This document shows positions 1 through 8,445 of a DNA stretch of 17,403 nt, piece after piece; the first letter of the stretch is position 1; each line of letters starts with the position of its first letter. The notes beneath the pieces are model-generated. The model saw only the letters and a list, made by a program, of their open reading frames with translations. It had not been told where the DNA came from and did no database searches. The DNA is from WQUF01 sp031549525 (GTDB lineage: Bacteria > Bacillota > Clostridia > Clostridiales > Clostridiaceae): contig JAVBPQ010000001.1 in the NCBI GenBank assembly GCA_031549525.1, positions 1 to 17,403 of the forward strand, read 5' to 3'. Both the position numbers and the translations under genes were made by a program.

Positions 1-387
1 GTCTTTAAAGTGGCATCAAAGCTCACAGAAAGTGACAAAGTAAACTCTAAGAATACAAAGATACTCCTAAGAGAAGCATTTAAAGATGTTATACATGAAG
101 AAGCTGTGGAGAGGAAAAAACTCGGATATCCTGTTCCTATAAGGGTATGGCTTAAAAATGAAATGTATGATTGGGCAAAAAATATCATACATGAATCCGA
201 AACAGATAGGTACATAGTTAAATCAGAAATATTAAAACTCCTCGACATGCATAGAGAAGGAAAAGGAGATTATTCAAGAAAGATATGGACGGTTCTTGTA
301 TTTATGCTCTGGCATAAGATATATGTTGAAAATTACAGCAAGATTTTAGATCAAGGTTATGAAGAAATAGCAGCAGATAAAGCTTAG
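1..387 (+). CDS. asnB: Asparagine synthetase (glutamine-hydrolysing), C-terminal end only
   Basis: The reading frame is open from base 1, so the gene begins before the window; an in-frame GTG at 10 is internal. The residues resemble the C-terminus of AsnB, with a VPIRVWLK stretch followed by a SRKIWTVLVFMLWHKIYVE segment. This is the end of the synthetase domain, which uses ATP to activate aspartate and amidates it with ammonia released from glutamine. The N-terminal glutaminase and the ATP-binding loop lie outside the window and cannot be checked. A short hairpin follows the stop. The identification rests on recognising the family's end, and no other family seems likely. Confidence 0.87.
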   Translation, partial: VFKVASKLTESDKVNSKNTKILLREAFKDVIHEEAVERKKLGYPVPIRVWLKNEMYDWAKNIIHESETDRYIVKSEILKLLDMHREGKGDYSRKIWTVLVFMLWHKIYVENYSKILDQGYEEIAADKA

Positions 388-390
388 TAA

Positions 391-418
391 AAAGGGTACA
401 TAGTATGATGTACCCTTT
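391..418 (+). terminator. Stem-loop after asnB, probable terminator
   Basis: A 10-bp perfect inverted repeat (AAAGGGTACA / TGTACCCTTT) with an 8-nt loop starts four bases after the asnB stop. It is followed by an AT-rich run without a clean T tract, so termination may be partial. Confidence 0.6.
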
Positions 419-484
419 ATTATATTAATCTTACCGCTAAATAAAAATATTATTATGGAGAATTAATTTATTGGAGTGAATAAT

Positions 485-2164
485 ATGCAATTATCCCTTA
501 GGAACAAAATAATTCTTTGTTACACGATTTTAATTGCAGTGAGTATTTCCATAAGCCTTTTGATATTTTTTTTATCAAGAGATTATATCACAAATAAGGC
601 TGTTCAAGAAATAGCTTTAGAATCAATTGAAGCTGATAACAGGGCTTTTGATGCAATGCTCCATGATGTTCTAGATACCTCTAAAACCATAATAGCAAGC
701 CAATTAGTTCAAGATGCTCTAAATAGATATACTTGGGAAGCAGATAGCAAAGCTATGAGTTATTTTAAAGAGCTCATAAGCTTTAAAACCATAATTTCTT
801 CAGCATATATATTTAGAGAAGATGGCATACGATATTATTCAGACAAGAGAATACTAAAAAGCTTCTCTTACAATGATATTGTAAATCTTCCAATCTATAA
901 GAAAATCCTTGAAAAAAATGGCGGATATGTTGTAGCTTTAAATTCTGGAGGGCTCATAAAAGAAGATACAGAATATATATCATTTATGCGCCTTGTAAAG
1001 AGCTTAAGAACATTTAAACCTATAGGGCTTTTATGTATAAATGTTGAGTTTAACAAGATGTTCAATCTTGATAAAAAAAATGTTGCCATAATAGAAGCTA
1101 AAGATGATATCTTTGTTATTGAGAATAATGTGGATAATGTGCTTCAAAATCAGATGATTGAGGATATGTTCAATGGAAATTATAAATTTTCTAGGATCCT
1201 ATACCACGGTATAAGCAATTATGTAATTGTAGGCATTAAAAATGAAGGGCTGAATATGAAATTTATAAGATGTATACCTGTTCACGAGATTTCTGTTCCA
1301 ATTAGCGCATTTACAATGTTATTAATCATTATAATCGCAATAAGCATTTTACTCATTTTCTTTGGTTCCATATGGATTTCAAACTTTATCTCCCGTCCAA
1401 TTAAAAATCTTATAGAATCTATGGAAGGAGTATATAATGGCAATTTTAACTTCTCATCTGCAATAAATACTAAAGATGAAATAGGACACCTTCAGGATGT
1501 TTACAATATAACCATAGATAAGATTCAAAAATTAATAAATGATATCTATGAAGAACAAAATGCTCTAAGAAGAGCAGAGCTTGAAATAACCATGGCCCAA
1601 ATTAAACCTCATTTTTTATACAATACATTAAACTCCATAAGTTCTCTTGCAATCATAGGAAAAACTAAAGAAGTATCTGAAACCATCAATGCCTTAGGCA
1701 ATTTTTATAAATCATGTTTAAATAACGGTAAAGAGATCATATCTTTAGAAAAGGAATTGCAGTCTATACGCTCTTATCAGTATATTCAACAATTAAGATA
1801 TATGGATTTATTTGATATAGAATATGATATTAAAGAAGATGCGCTATCTGTTAATATTCCCAAGATGATATTGCAGCCTTTAGTAGAAAACTCAATCTAT
1901 CATGGTATACGCGGCAATATAACGGACGGACTTATAAAGATAAAAGCATATGTTGATGATGATTATCTATATATAAGGGTCACAGACAACGGAAAAGGCA
2001 TGACTAAAGAGAAGCTTAATGAGGTATTAAATGGAGACAGTGTAGGGCTTAACTCTACAAGAAAACGCATTTTAATAATGTGCGGTGAAAGCAGTGAATT
2101 TAAAATTGAAAGTACCCTCAATGAAGGAACTTGTGTAAGCATTAAAATTTATAGGAGGTTTTAA
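485..2164 (+). CDS. YesM-type sensor histidine kinase
   Basis: A membrane sensor kinase of 559 residues that should autophosphorylate and pass phosphate to the adjacent YesN-type regulator. Domains in order: membrane segment at about residues 9-30, an extracellular sensing region to about 270, a second membrane segment at about 272-298, a HAMP linker, then the His_kinase/HATPase region. The phosphoacceptor is probably His376 in the motif QIKPHFLYNTLNS. The N box has Asn469 (LVENSIYHG) and the ATP lid DNGKGM has Asp501. I chose ATG at 485 over the in-frame GTG at 476 because a GGAG lies 8 bases before it. The 3' end contains the ribosome-binding site of the next gene, so the two are coupled. 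The ligand is inferred to be a sugar or a sugar-loaded binding protein. Confidence 0.92.
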   Translation: MQLSLRNKIILCYTILIAVSISISLLIFFLSRDYITNKAVQEIALESIEADNRAFDAMLHDVLDTSKTIIASQLVQDALNRYTWEADSKAMSYFKELISFKTIISSAYIFREDGIRYYSDKRILKSFSYNDIVNLPIYKKILEKNGGYVVALNSGGLIKEDTEYISFMRLVKSLRTFKPIGLLCINVEFNKMFNLDKKNVAIIEAKDDIFVIENNVDNVLQNQMIEDMFNGNYKFSRILYHGISNYVIVGIKNEGLNMKFIRCIPVHEISVPISAFTMLLIIIIAISILLIFFGSIWISNFISRPIKNLIESMEGVYNGNFNFSSAINTKDEIGHLQDVYNITIDKIQKLINDIYEEQNALRRAELEITMAQIKPHFLYNTLNSISSLAIIGKTKEVSETINALGNFYKSCLNNGKEIISLEKELQSIRSYQYIQQLRYMDLFDIEYDIKEDALSVNIPKMILQPLVENSIYHGIRGNITDGLIKIKAYVDDDYLYIRVTDNGKGMTKEKLNEVLNGDSVGLNSTRKRILIMCGESSEFKIESTLNEGTCVSIKIYRRF

Positions 2165-2165
2165 A

Positions 2166-3719
2166 ATGCAAAAGCTTAAAGTATTGATTGTAGAAGATGA
2201 ATTCTTAATAAGAGAGGTTTTAAAAAAATATATAGAATCTCAAAGTGAATTTTATACAATCATAGGAGAAGCAGCATCAGCTGCAGAAGCTATGGATTTT
2301 TTAGATGAATCCTCTTGTGATATCATAATAACAGATATAAATATGCCTGTAATGAATGGCATTGAGATGATTAAAAGCATCCTTAAGGAAAAGCCTCACA
2401 TAAAGACAATAGTGGTCACAGGATATGATAATTTTGATTATGCCCAAAAGGGTATTAAAATTGGTATAGATGATTATCTTTTAAAGCCTATAGATGAAAA
2501 AGAAGTCATTGCAAGCTTAAATACTGTAAGAGAAAAAATAATAAATGCTCAAAAACAAGAGCTTGAACAAAAACAAATATTAAATCAAATAAACGAATAT
2601 ATACCATACCTTATTGAAGCATTTTTAAATGATTTAATGACTAAAAAATTAGAACTTGATATCATAAAAGAAAAATTATCCTTGTTTAAAATTCATATTT
2701 TTAAAGAATATTTTCAAGTTGCCATCATCAAAAAGGTTTGTGAAGATCTAAATAAAAGCCAAGAATTATTTGATCTATTTGCATTTAAAACCATAATACT
2801 AGACAACCTTAAAGATTCATTTGTATTCTTTGACAATCACAACAGAATAATTTTATTAAATTGCCTAGATAGCCCTCATTTTATTCCAGATTATGAATAT
2901 TTAAGGACTAAAATGACCAATAGCTTAGAATGTATTCTTTATATGAGCATAGGCTCTGTAATTAAAGGACTTGAAAATGTTAGAAAATCTTACATAGAAG
3001 CAGAGCAAGCCATGAATTATCATAGTTTTTTAGAATATAATCATATCATATTTTATCAAGATTTAAATATAATAAATGAAAAATCTTCACCTACAATTAA
3101 AATCGAAGAATCTCATTTAGATAAGTTTTCTTTTTATTTAAAAGGTGGTTTGTTAAAAAATGCTAAAGAATGGATTGATGAATATTTTGGCAAAGAGCAT
3201 GACAATATAGATAACCTTAAAATAAAAGCCATGCAAATAATGATAAGCATGCTCTCTATAAATATTGACCTGCAGTTAGGGCTTAAAGATAAATTTCAAG
3301 AGATATTTTATCTTCAAACATATCAGGAAATAAGAGAATTTTTAATAAATCTTGTGACGGATTTCATAATGCATATCAATAAAATAAGGAATAATACTGT
3401 ATCAGATCATATGAAGAATATAGAAAAATATATTGAAGATAATCTCTCAAAAAAGAGCTTATCTTTAACTAGTACAGCAAAACACTTTTACATGAATGCT
3501 TCATATTTAAGCCGCATATTTAAACACAAAAGAGGAATCTCATTTAGAGATTATATAAGCAAAATGCGCATAGAAAAAGCCTTAGAATACCTTTCAAATG
3601 CAGATATAAAGGCCTATGAAGCTTCTCTAATGGTTGGAATAGATGATCCAAATTACTTTTCTACACTATTTAAAAAATATACTGGAATGACCATAACCCA
3701 ATATAGAAGTAAAATTTGA
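2166..3719 (+). CDS. YesN-type response regulator, REC plus AraC DNA-binding domain
   Basis: The cytoplasmic partner of the upstream kinase and the probable transcriptional activator of the following sugar operon. The receiver domain occupies about residues 3-120, with acidic pocket Glu10/Asp11, phosphoacceptor Asp57 (ITDINMP), Thr85 and Lys107 (LLKP). A poorly conserved middle region follows. The last hundred residues form an AraC-type double helix-turn-helix ending NYFSTLFKKYTGMTITQYR. ATG 2166 is preceded by AGGAGG at 2153-2158, which sits inside the last codons of the kinase gene. Length (517 aa) is normal for YesN-like regulators. Its DNA target is not shown by the sequence; the 86-bp gap before the binding-protein gene is the obvious candidate. 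Confidence 0.93.
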   Translation: MQKLKVLIVEDEFLIREVLKKYIESQSEFYTIIGEAASAAEAMDFLDESSCDIIITDINMPVMNGIEMIKSILKEKPHIKTIVVTGYDNFDYAQKGIKIGIDDYLLKPIDEKEVIASLNTVREKIINAQKQELEQKQILNQINEYIPYLIEAFLNDLMTKKLELDIIKEKLSLFKIHIFKEYFQVAIIKKVCEDLNKSQELFDLFAFKTIILDNLKDSFVFFDNHNRIILLNCLDSPHFIPDYEYLRTKMTNSLECILYMSIGSVIKGLENVRKSYIEAEQAMNYHSFLEYNHIIFYQDLNIINEKSSPTIKIEESHLDKFSFYLKGGLLKNAKEWIDEYFGKEHDNIDNLKIKAMQIMISMLSINIDLQLGLKDKFQEIFYLQTYQEIREFLINLVTDFIMHINKIRNNTVSDHMKNIEKYIEDNLSKKSLSLTSTAKHFYMNASYLSRIFKHKRGISFRDYISKMRIEKALEYLSNADIKAYEASLMVGIDDPNYFSTLFKKYTGMTITQYRSKI

Positions 3720-3728
3720 AAAGGTTTT

Positions 3729-3793
3729 AGTAAAATTAATCAATGTATTTTTAAATAATTTTACTTTACTATTGATGTAATTAATATATTTTT
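3729..3793. promoter_or_regulatory. Repeat-bearing leader before the sugar-binding-protein gene
   Basis: The 86-bp gap between regulator and binding protein contains a 10-bp inverted repeat (AGTAAAATTA at 3729-3738, TAATTTTACT at 3756-3765). It also has an imperfect 17-bp direct repeat (3736-3752 and 3777-3793, 14 of 17 bases the same, 41 bp apart). Either could be an operator for the AraC-type regulator. The region is very AT-rich, so chance similarity is possible. I see no convincing sigma-A promoter. Confidence 0.35.
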
Positions 3794-3805
3794 CAGGAGG
3801 TATTC

Positions 3806-5176
3806 ATGAAAAAGACAATAAGTAAAGTAATCTCTCTTTCACTTGCAAGCTTTATGACTTTCGGACTTATGGCATGTACTAATCCTGGTAGCACTACTGA
3901 AAATACTACTCAAAATACCAATCAAAATACCACTGCAGCTGAGCAAACTGCTCAAACTACTGAAAATACAACTAAAGCTCCGACAAATGCCGAAAAAAAG
4001 AAATTGACTGTATGGCATCTTTGGACTACTGATAGCGATGCAAACGCAAAATCATTTAGCAAAGTTTTAAAAGATTGGCAAGCACTTCACCCTGATGTAG
4101 AGGTTGAAATCGATGCCACTGAAAATGAAGCATATAAAACAAAGATTAAAACTGCCATTGCAGCAAATGAAGCTCCTGATGTATTCTTTGCTTGGGGTGG
4201 TGGGTTTGCAAAGCCTTTCGCTGAAGCTGGTGCTCTTTTGCCTTTAGATGACTATCTAAATGATGGTACAAAGGACAGGTTAACTGGAGGGGCTCTTGAT
4301 AACTTTACTTACAATGGAAAAGCTTATGGCTTGCCATTTATAATGTGGGTAGGAACTCTATATTGCAACAAAGAGATGTTTGAAGCAAATAATATAACTC
4401 TTCCTACGACTAATGAAGAACTTTTAGCAGCTGCACAAGGTTTTAAAGACAAGGGTATAGTTCCTATTTCAGTTGGAGCAAAAGATGGATGGCCTGCCAT
4501 GTTCTTTCAAAATGTATATGCAGTACGTACCGCAGGAGCTGAAGGCTCCAATACAGCTTTAGCAGGTGAAACTTCCTTTGATTTGCCTGAATTTGTTCAG
4601 AGTGCAAAATATCTTGATGATCTAGTAAAAGCTGGTGCTTTTGACCCTGGTGCTCTAGCTCTCACTTATGATGAAGCTAAGATGCCTTTCTTAAACGGTG
4701 AAGTTCCTATGCTTTACATCGGAAGCTGGCTTGCTGCTGAAGTCCAAGATGAAAAACTTTCTCAAGTTAAAGATAAAATAGTAGCTCTTAACTGGCCTTC
4801 CATAACAGATGGTAAAGGAGATGCAAATGAAATCCTCGGAGGATCTATTGACTCATTGATGGTAAGCAACAATGCAAAAGATAAGGATCTTGCTGTGGAA
4901 TTTGTAAAATATGTGACTGAAAATATGTCAAAGGAAAGCTTTAGGCTCGGCGCTGGTATTGCTACCTGGAAATTTGATATGACAGATATTGAAGTAGATC
5001 CTTTAGTTCAACAGATAATAGATATTGCAAATAAGTCCCCTGGAGCAACCCTTGCCTGGGATACATTCTTAGAGGGTGAAGCTGCTGAAAAACATAAGAG
5101 CTTAGTTCAGCAAATTTTTGCAGGACAGATCACTCCTGAGGATTTTGCAAAGGAAATGGCAAAACTTCAAAAATAA
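3806..5176 (+). CDS. Sugar ABC transporter substrate-binding lipoprotein (family 1)
   Basis: An extracellular solute-binding protein that captures sugar and delivers it to the two permeases encoded next. The signal peptide is followed by lipobox GLMAC with lipidated Cys24. A Thr/Asn/Gln-rich linker runs to about residue 60 and probably serves as a spacer from the membrane. The mature domain starts with KKLTVWHLWTTD and shows DVFFAWGGG and YGLPFIMWVGTLYCNKEMF, typical of MalE/UgpB-like binding proteins. Length 456 aa fits the family. AGGAGG at 3795-3800 sets the ATG. Many Trp and aromatic residues suggest an oligosaccharide ligand. With a GH1 enzyme in the operon, a beta-glucoside such as cellobiose is the best guess. 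Confidence 0.93.
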   Translation: MKKTISKVISLSLASFMTFGLMACTNPGSTTENTTQNTNQNTTAAEQTAQTTENTTKAPTNAEKKKLTVWHLWTTDSDANAKSFSKVLKDWQALHPDVEVEIDATENEAYKTKIKTAIAANEAPDVFFAWGGGFAKPFAEAGALLPLDDYLNDGTKDRLTGGALDNFTYNGKAYGLPFIMWVGTLYCNKEMFEANNITLPTTNEELLAAAQGFKDKGIVPISVGAKDGWPAMFFQNVYAVRTAGAEGSNTALAGETSFDLPEFVQSAKYLDDLVKAGAFDPGALALTYDEAKMPFLNGEVPMLYIGSWLAAEVQDEKLSQVKDKIVALNWPSITDGKGDANEILGGSIDSLMVSNNAKDKDLAVEFVKYVTENMSKESFRLGAGIATWKFDMTDIEVDPLVQQIIDIANKSPGATLAWDTFLEGEAAEKHKSLVQQIFAGQITPEDFAKEMAKLQK

Positions 5177-5183
5177 TGATCAT

Positions 5184-5202
5184 AGGGGTGCTGTGCACCC
5201 CT
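5184..5202 (+). promoter_or_regulatory. Intercistronic stem-loop between binding protein and permease genes
   Basis: A perfect 8-bp stem (AGGGGTGC / GCACCCCT) with a 3-nt loop sits in the 51-bp gap. No solid T tract follows, so it is unlikely to end all transcripts. Similar hairpins after binding-protein genes protect the upstream mRNA 3' end or cause partial termination, giving more binding protein than permease. That role is inferred here. Confidence 0.6.
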
Positions 5203-5227
5203 TATTTACTATTTAAGGAGGATAATT

Positions 5228-6115
5228 ATGGATAAAGTGATGAAAGATAAGGTAGCAATTTTAATCTTTGTCCTGCCTGCTCTTTTTATCTTCTCTGTCA
5301 TCGTCATCATGCCTATTGCAGTTTCTATTTACTATTCTTTATTAAACTGGAATGGAGTCGGAAGCGGTACTTTTATAGGCATTAAAAATTATATAGAACT
5401 ATTTACAAATACTGCTGACTATTTTCCAAAATCCATAATCAATTCAGCACTCCTTGCTCTGTTATCAGTATTTGTACAAGTACCTATAGCTCTTTTACTC
5501 GCTCTTGTTATTTCAAGAAAAATTAAGGGAGAATCCATATTTAGGAATATTTATTTTATACCAGTTATAATTTCAACTACAGTCATTGGTCAACTATGGA
5601 TGAAGATATATCATCCAAATAATGGTCTTTTAAATTTGCTTTTAAACAATTTAGGACTTGGTTTTTTAAAAAGAAACTGGCTTGCTGATCCTCATGTCGC
5701 ATTAGGTGCAGCTTTCTTTGTTCTTATATGGCAATATATAGGATATCATATGCTCTTATTATATTCTGCAATTAAAGCAATACCAACTACTATATATGAA
5801 GCAGCTGAGATAGATGGAGCATCTAAAACACAAGCTTCCCTAACTGTTACAATACCCCTTATAATGCCAATGATAAAGGTATGTGTCACATTTGCTCTTA
5901 TAGGCTCACTTAAGACATTCGACTTAATCTATGTCCTTACAAAAGGCGGTCCTATACATGCAACTGAAGTGCCTGCAACTTTGATGTTCAGCAATATATT
6001 TCTTCAAAACCGATATGGAATGGGAAGTGCTATGGCTATATTTATTTTACTTGAGTGTTTGATATTTACTGTCATACTCCAAAGATTTTTTAAAGTAGAA
6101 AATTATGAGTATTGA
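5228..6115 (+). CDS. Sugar ABC transporter permease, MalF/UgpA type
   Basis: An inner-membrane permease of 295 aa with about six hydrophobic spans. It has the cytoplasmic EAA loop, starting at Glu191 (EAAEIDGAS followed by IPLIMP), which docks onto the transporter ATPase. It should pair with the next permease to form the translocation channel. AAGGAGG lies just before the ATG. The stop codon is followed 12 bases later by the next start, with the ribosome-binding site in between. No ATPase gene is nearby. Substrate choice cannot be read from the permease. Confidence 0.93.
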   Translation: MDKVMKDKVAILIFVLPALFIFSVIVIMPIAVSIYYSLLNWNGVGSGTFIGIKNYIELFTNTADYFPKSIINSALLALLSVFVQVPIALLLALVISRKIKGESIFRNIYFIPVIISTTVIGQLWMKIYHPNNGLLNLLLNNLGLGFLKRNWLADPHVALGAAFFVLIWQYIGYHMLLLYSAIKAIPTTIYEAAEIDGASKTQASLTVTIPLIMPMIKVCVTFALIGSLKTFDLIYVLTKGGPIHATEVPATLMFSNIFLQNRYGMGSAMAIFILLECLIFTVILQRFFKVENYEY

Positions 6116-6127
6116 GGAGGAGGATCT

Positions 6128-6955
6128 ATGAAAAATAAGATAACAAATATAACACTTTATATTACATTGATAATAATAGCACTGATTCAGATATTTCCTC
6201 TATATTGGCTTTTTATATTTTCACTTAAAAATAATAAAGAAATATTTGGGAAAAACCCTTTAGCTCTCCCCACAGAATTTCACTTTGAAAATTATGCAGA
6301 TGTTTTATCAAAAGGAAATGTAGCAAGATATTTTATGAATAGCGTTTTAGTAACATTTTTAACTATTCTAATTTCCACAATCATATCAGCTATGGCAGCA
6401 TATGCAATTGCAAGAATGACCTGGAAATTATCTAATAAGGTTCTTCTATTCTTTCTTTCAGGAATGATGATACCCCTCCACGCTACGCTGCTTCCTCTAT
6501 TTGTATTTTTAAAGAGGACAAAATTATATGACACACCAATTGCTTTGATACTTCCTTATGTAGCCTTTGCAATACCTATGGCTATTTATATATTTGTAGG
6601 ATTTTTTAAAACTCTTCCTAGAGAGCTTGAAGAAGCTGCTTGTTTAGATGGACTTAATATTTATGGAATTTTTACAAAGATAATGCTGCCGCTTATACGC
6701 CCAGCTATTGCTACAGTTTCCATATTCACTTATTTAAGCTGCTGGAATGAGCTTATGTTCGCAATTTCATTTATAAGCAAACAACAGTGGAAAACTCTCA
6801 CTGTGGGAATCATGGGCATGGTAGGTATGTATGCTACCAATTGGGGAGCACTTGGTGCAGGGCTTGTTGTGGCAACAGCACCAACACTCATAATCTATCT
6901 ACTTATGAGCAACCAGATACAAAAGAGCTTTACAACTGGAGCACTAAAGGGTTAA
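6128..6955 (+). CDS. Sugar ABC transporter permease, MalG/UgpE type
   Basis: The second channel subunit, 275 aa, with about six membrane spans. Its EAA loop is at about residues 168-190 (EEAACLDG, then IMLPLIRPA). The N-terminal segment PLYWLFIFSLKNNKEIF is typical of MalG-like permeases. A strong GGAGGAGG lies ahead of the ATG and abuts the stop of the upstream permease gene. The beta-glucosidase gene begins 23 bases after its stop, which supports one transcription unit. Confidence 0.93.
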   Translation: MKNKITNITLYITLIIIALIQIFPLYWLFIFSLKNNKEIFGKNPLALPTEFHFENYADVLSKGNVARYFMNSVLVTFLTILISTIISAMAAYAIARMTWKLSNKVLLFFLSGMMIPLHATLLPLFVFLKRTKLYDTPIALILPYVAFAIPMAIYIFVGFFKTLPRELEEAACLDGLNIYGIFTKIMLPLIRPAIATVSIFTYLSCWNELMFAISFISKQQWKTLTVGIMGMVGMYATNWGALGAGLVVATAPTLIIYLLMSNQIQKSFTTGALKG

Positions 6956-6978
6956 ATATTATATAGGAGGATGTTAAA

Positions 6979-8316
6979 ATGGATTTTAAATTTGGCGTGG
7001 CAACTGCTGCATATCAAATAGAAGGTGCCGCATATGAGGATGGAAAAGGACTCAGCATATGGGACACTTGTTCAAAGCATAAGGGGCTTGTAAGAGATGG
7101 CCATACAGGAGATGTAGCTTGTGACCATTATCATAGATATGAAGAAGATATTGAACTTATGAAAGAATTAGGTATAGATGCTTATAGATTATCTATTTCC
7201 TGGCCACGAATTTTGCCTTCTGGGAAAGGAGCGATAAACCAAAAAGGGCTAGACTTTTATGATAGTCTTATAGATTCAATCCTTGAAAAAGGCATCACAC
7301 CTTATATAACTCTCTTTCATTGGGACCTTCCCTATGATTTATATAAAGAAGGTGGTTGGCTAAACCGCAATATTGCAGATTGGTTTTCTGATTACACTGA
7401 TATAGTTGTTTCAAAATTCTCAGATAGAGTTAAAAATTGGATAACATTAAATGAACCTCAGTGCTTTATTGGTCATGGCCTTCAAATTGGTGCTCATGCG
7501 CCCTTTTTAAAACTCCCTCAAAGAGATGTTTTAAATGGAGCTCACAATGCCCTCTTAGCTCATGGAAAATCCGTTCAAGCTATACGTGCAGCTTCAAAAC
7601 AGGATTGTATAATAGGTTTTTGCCCTGTTGGTGCAGTAATAAGCCCTGAGACTAATAAAAAAGAAGATATAGAAGCTGCAAGAAGAGAGATGTTTAGATG
7701 TGATATAGATACTGTCTTTAATGCCGCATGGTGGTCAGATGCTGTTTTCTTTGGAAAATATCCTGAAGATGGAATAAATTATCATGGCGAAAACTTACCT
7801 AAGATTAAACAAGGCGATATGGAAATAATAAGCCAACCTGTAGATTTTTATGGGGTAAATATATATGATTGCCCAAGAGTTTATGCAGGTGAAAATGGAG
7901 AAGCTATATATGCTGCATTTGCCCAAGGGTTCCCAAGAACAAACTTCGATTGGGCTGTCACTCCTGAAGCTCTCTATTGGGGACCAAAATTCCTATATGA
8001 GAGATATAAAAAGCCAATAATCGTAACTGAAAATGGCCTTGCAGGTATGGATTGGGTGTGTGAAGACGAAAAAGTTCATGACGCTATGAGAATAGATTAT
8101 ATGAGCCGCTACCTTAAAGAATTATTAAAAGCTAAGGGCGAAAGCATTGATATTCAAGGGTATTTTGCATGGTCACTACTAGATAATTTTGAATGGGCTG
8201 AAGGGTATTTTAGACGATTTGGAATAGTCTATGTGGATTTTGAAACCCAAAAAAGAACTCCTAAAGACTCATATTATTGGTATAGAGATTATATTAAAAA
8301 TTTTAAAAATAAATAG
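6979..8316 (+). CDS. Glycoside hydrolase family 1 beta-glucosidase
   Basis: A retaining beta-glucosidase of 445 aa, the usual GH1 length, with no signal peptide, so it acts in the cytoplasm on imported sugar. The N-terminal signature FKFGVATAAYQIEGA is present. The acid/base is Glu159 in TLNEPQ and the nucleophile is Glu351 in VTENGLAG. The glucose-binding segment reads DNFEWAEGYFRRFGIVYVD. A glutamate in NFEWAEG, rather than the Ser/Lys/Tyr signature of 6-phospho-beta-glucosidases, points to non-phosphorylated substrates. That agrees with uptake by an ABC importer rather than a phosphotransferase system. AGGAGG at 6965-6970 sets the start. It is the last gene of the operon. Confidence 0.95.
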   Translation: MDFKFGVATAAYQIEGAAYEDGKGLSIWDTCSKHKGLVRDGHTGDVACDHYHRYEEDIELMKELGIDAYRLSISWPRILPSGKGAINQKGLDFYDSLIDSILEKGITPYITLFHWDLPYDLYKEGGWLNRNIADWFSDYTDIVVSKFSDRVKNWITLNEPQCFIGHGLQIGAHAPFLKLPQRDVLNGAHNALLAHGKSVQAIRAASKQDCIIGFCPVGAVISPETNKKEDIEAARREMFRCDIDTVFNAAWWSDAVFFGKYPEDGINYHGENLPKIKQGDMEIISQPVDFYGVNIYDCPRVYAGENGEAIYAAFAQGFPRTNFDWAVTPEALYWGPKFLYERYKKPIIVTENGLAGMDWVCEDEKVHDAMRIDYMSRYLKELLKAKGESIDIQGYFAWSLLDNFEWAEGYFRRFGIVYVDFETQKRTPKDSYYWYRDYIKNFKNK

Positions 8317-8323
8317 TGAATTG

Positions 8324-8342
8324 CCCATGCAATATGCATGGG
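8324..8342 (+). terminator. Terminator of the sugar operon
   Basis: A perfect 8-bp stem (CCCATGCA / TGCATGGG) with a 3-nt ATA loop begins seven bases after the beta-glucosidase stop and runs into TTTATCTATT. The T run is weak but the position fits operon termination. Confidence 0.7.
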
Positions 8343-8366
8343 TTTATCTATTCATGTTAAATAGTG

Positions 8367-8431
8367 TTAAAAAATACATATTAATATTGAAAAATACACA
8401 AATATATGTTAATATATTTGCATTAATTAAC
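8367..8431. promoter_or_regulatory. Direct and inverted repeats before the AAA ATPase gene
   Basis: Two 14-bp near-identical direct repeats (8367-8380 and 8387-8400, 12 of 14 bases the same) start exactly 20 bp apart, two helical turns. A 7-bp inverted repeat (TGTTAAT at 8407-8413, ATTAACA at 8425-8431) follows. This arrangement could bind a regulator. The stretch is AT-rich, so the call is tentative. Confidence 0.35.
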
Positions 8432-8445
8432 ATGAGGTGTGATAG

